Assembly: GCA_017883495.1 (NCBI GenBank)
Contig: JADGNL010000109.1
Span: 1-21,677, forward strand
From: Methanomicrobiales archaeon
Lineage (GTDB): Archaea > Halobacteriota > Methanomicrobia > Methanomicrobiales > Methanospirillaceae
Reading direction: 5' to 3'
DNA: 21,677 bases
Part shown: in pieces, positions 20,605 to 21,677 of the stretch
How positions within the stretch are numbered: the first letter of the stretch is position 1
Layout: each line of letters starts with the position of its first letter
The notes under the pieces: model-generated
Told to the model about the DNA's origin: nothing
What the model saw: only the letters and a program-made list of their open reading frames with translations
The model's database searches: none
Made by a program: the position numbers and the translations under genes

Positions 20605-21677
20605 ATGCAGCGCTATTACGACGTCCGCCACGTGGCGGGCGAGTCGACCAACATCGACATCGACAACGGGGTCGTGGAGTCCGCGACCACCTCCCTCTTC
20701 GACCGCGCCGTGGTCCGCGTGCTCGGGCCATCGGGCTGGGGCGTGGTCTCGATCGACAACTACCGGAGCGCCGACCTCGACCGGTTCGTGGCCGAGGCGC
20801 TCGCGCTAGCGGAGCTGACGGGCGAGACGGTCGCCCTCGCGGACGCGCCGCACCGGGTGCTTCCCATTCCCTCTCCCTCCGACGACCCGCGGTCGTACGG
20901 GCTCGAGGAGAAGACCCGACTCCTGGCCGGGGTCGAGGCCGTCGCACGCGGGCCGGAGGTCCGGAATACCCGCGCGGTCTACACCGAGCGCCACGAGACG
21001 GTCAGGTTCGCATCCTCGGAAGGAGTCGAGTACGCCTACGAGCTCGCGCGATCGGGGTACAACGTGCTTGCGGTCGCCGAGCGGAACGGCGTGGTCCAGA
21101 TGGGGTACGAACGGCGGCACGCGATCAACGGCTTCCCGCTTCGCACAGGCGCGGCCTGCGGCGAGAAGGCCCGGGAGACGGCGCTCGCACTGCTCGACGC
21201 GCGGGCCGCCACGGGCGGGCGAATGCGGGTCGTGCTCGACCCCGAGCTCGCGGGCGTCTTCGCCCACGAGGCCGTCGGTCACGCCTCCGAGGGGGACCTG
21301 GTCCGCGAGGGCAACTCCGTCCTCGCGGGGAAGATCGGCGAGCGGATCGGCGCACCGGGGCTGACGATCGTCGACGACCCGTCGCTCCCCGAGTTCGGGT
21401 TCGATCCGGTCGACGCCGAGGGGGTGGCGACGGTCCGGACCGAGCTGGTCAGGGACGGCGTGATCAACGCGTTCCTGCACACCCGCGAGACCCTCGCGGC
21501 CGTCGGGGACGGCCTCGCAGGACACGCGCGGGCCATGCCGGGCGAGGTGCCGCTCGTCCGGATGTCGAATACGTTCATCGAGAACGGGGATGCGACGTAC
21601 GACGAGTGCCTGGCCGAGTGCGGCACGGGCATTCTGCTGATCGGCTCCCGGGGCGGCCAGGTCGACCCGGGCCGCGG
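20605..21677 (+). CDS. tldD: TldD-family metalloprotease (3' end cut by window edge)
   Basis: The frame runs from ATG 20605 to the window edge without a stop (357 full codons). TldD/PmbA proteins are cytoplasmic metalloproteases that act as TldD-TldE pairs on unfolded peptides. The zinc motif HEAVGHASEGD starts at H221 with E222 and H226, and is followed by the family pattern GERIGAPGLTIVDDP, GEVPLVRMSNTFIENGD and CGTGILLIGSRGGQVDPG. The N-terminal part (ESTNIDIDNGVVESATTSL) matches the family beta region. The ATG is 1 bp after the lonB stop with no clear ribosome site, which suggests translational coupling; a tldE (pmbA) partner may follow outside the window. The missing C-terminus is estimated at roughly 80-100 residues. 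Confidence 0.93.
   Translation, partial: MQRYYDVRHVAGESTNIDIDNGVVESATTSLFDRAVVRVLGPSGWGVVSIDNYRSADLDRFVAEALALAELTGETVALADAPHRVLPIPSPSDDPRSYGLEEKTRLLAGVEAVARGPEVRNTRAVYTERHETVRFASSEGVEYAYELARSGYNVLAVAERNGVVQMGYERRHAINGFPLRTGAACGEKARETALALLDARAATGGRMRVVLDPELAGVFAHEAVGHASEGDLVREGNSVLAGKIGERIGAPGLTIVDDPSLPEFGFDPVDAEGVATVRTELVRDGVINAFLHTRETLAAVGDGLAGHARAMPGEVPLVRMSNTFIENGDATYDECLAECGTGILLIGSRGGQVDPGR

Overview
The window looks like the chromosome of a high-GC methanogenic archaeon, most likely of the order Methanomicrobiales. The evidence is a group II chaperonin (thermosome), a membrane-anchored archaeal LonB, a PIN/zinc-ribbon Nob1, an archaeal-type PRPP synthetase, a GfcR-type HTH-phosphoribosyltransferase, a tRNA-Ser gene without encoded CCA, and TATA-box promoters placed so that transcription would begin at or near the start codon. 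The order-level assignment is inference; the archaeal assignment is secure. I see no mobile element, CRISPR array or prophage.

Layout. Positions 1-284 (minus) hold the N-terminal receiver domain of a response-regulator protein cut by the window edge. A DHA2-type MFS exporter (421-1869, minus) is divergent from a lipoprotein with three tandem Cache-like domains (2171-3592, plus). A tRNA-Ser(CGA) gene (minus) follows. Positions 3963-9968 carry a complete branched-chain amino-acid-type (Liv/HAAT) ABC importer split into two converging units: livG-livF (plus) and livK-livK-livH-livM (minus), with two tandem binding-protein genes. Next come a drug/antibiotic-type ABC-2 exporter (10088-11763), an alpha/beta hydrolase (11900-12697), a decayed GyrI-like effector-binding gene (minus), and a QueG-like double [4Fe-4S] protein.

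The right third is housekeeping: thermosome, a GfcR-like PRPP-binding regulator, and a tightly overlapped prs-rtcA-nob1 operon (PRPP synthesis, RNA 3'-end cyclisation, rRNA maturation). These all lie on the minus strand. A divergent promoter region separates them from lonB-tldD on the plus strand, and tldD is cut by the right edge.

Most notable. (1) A similar AT-rich inverted-repeat element (GTGCTAT-N4-TAGCAT) lies at the same distance downstream of the TATA boxes of both liv units, which suggests one repressor co-regulates the two halves of the transporter. (2) The two livK paralogues share an exactly identical 123-bp 3' tract, a likely gene-conversion scar. (3) The GyrI-like remnant contains an out-of-frame stretch that still reads as the family's conserved motif in a neighbouring frame. 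(4) Five transcription units appear leaderless, whereas operon-internal genes have Shine-Dalgarno sites. I found no clear evidence for a wholly new multi-gene system.
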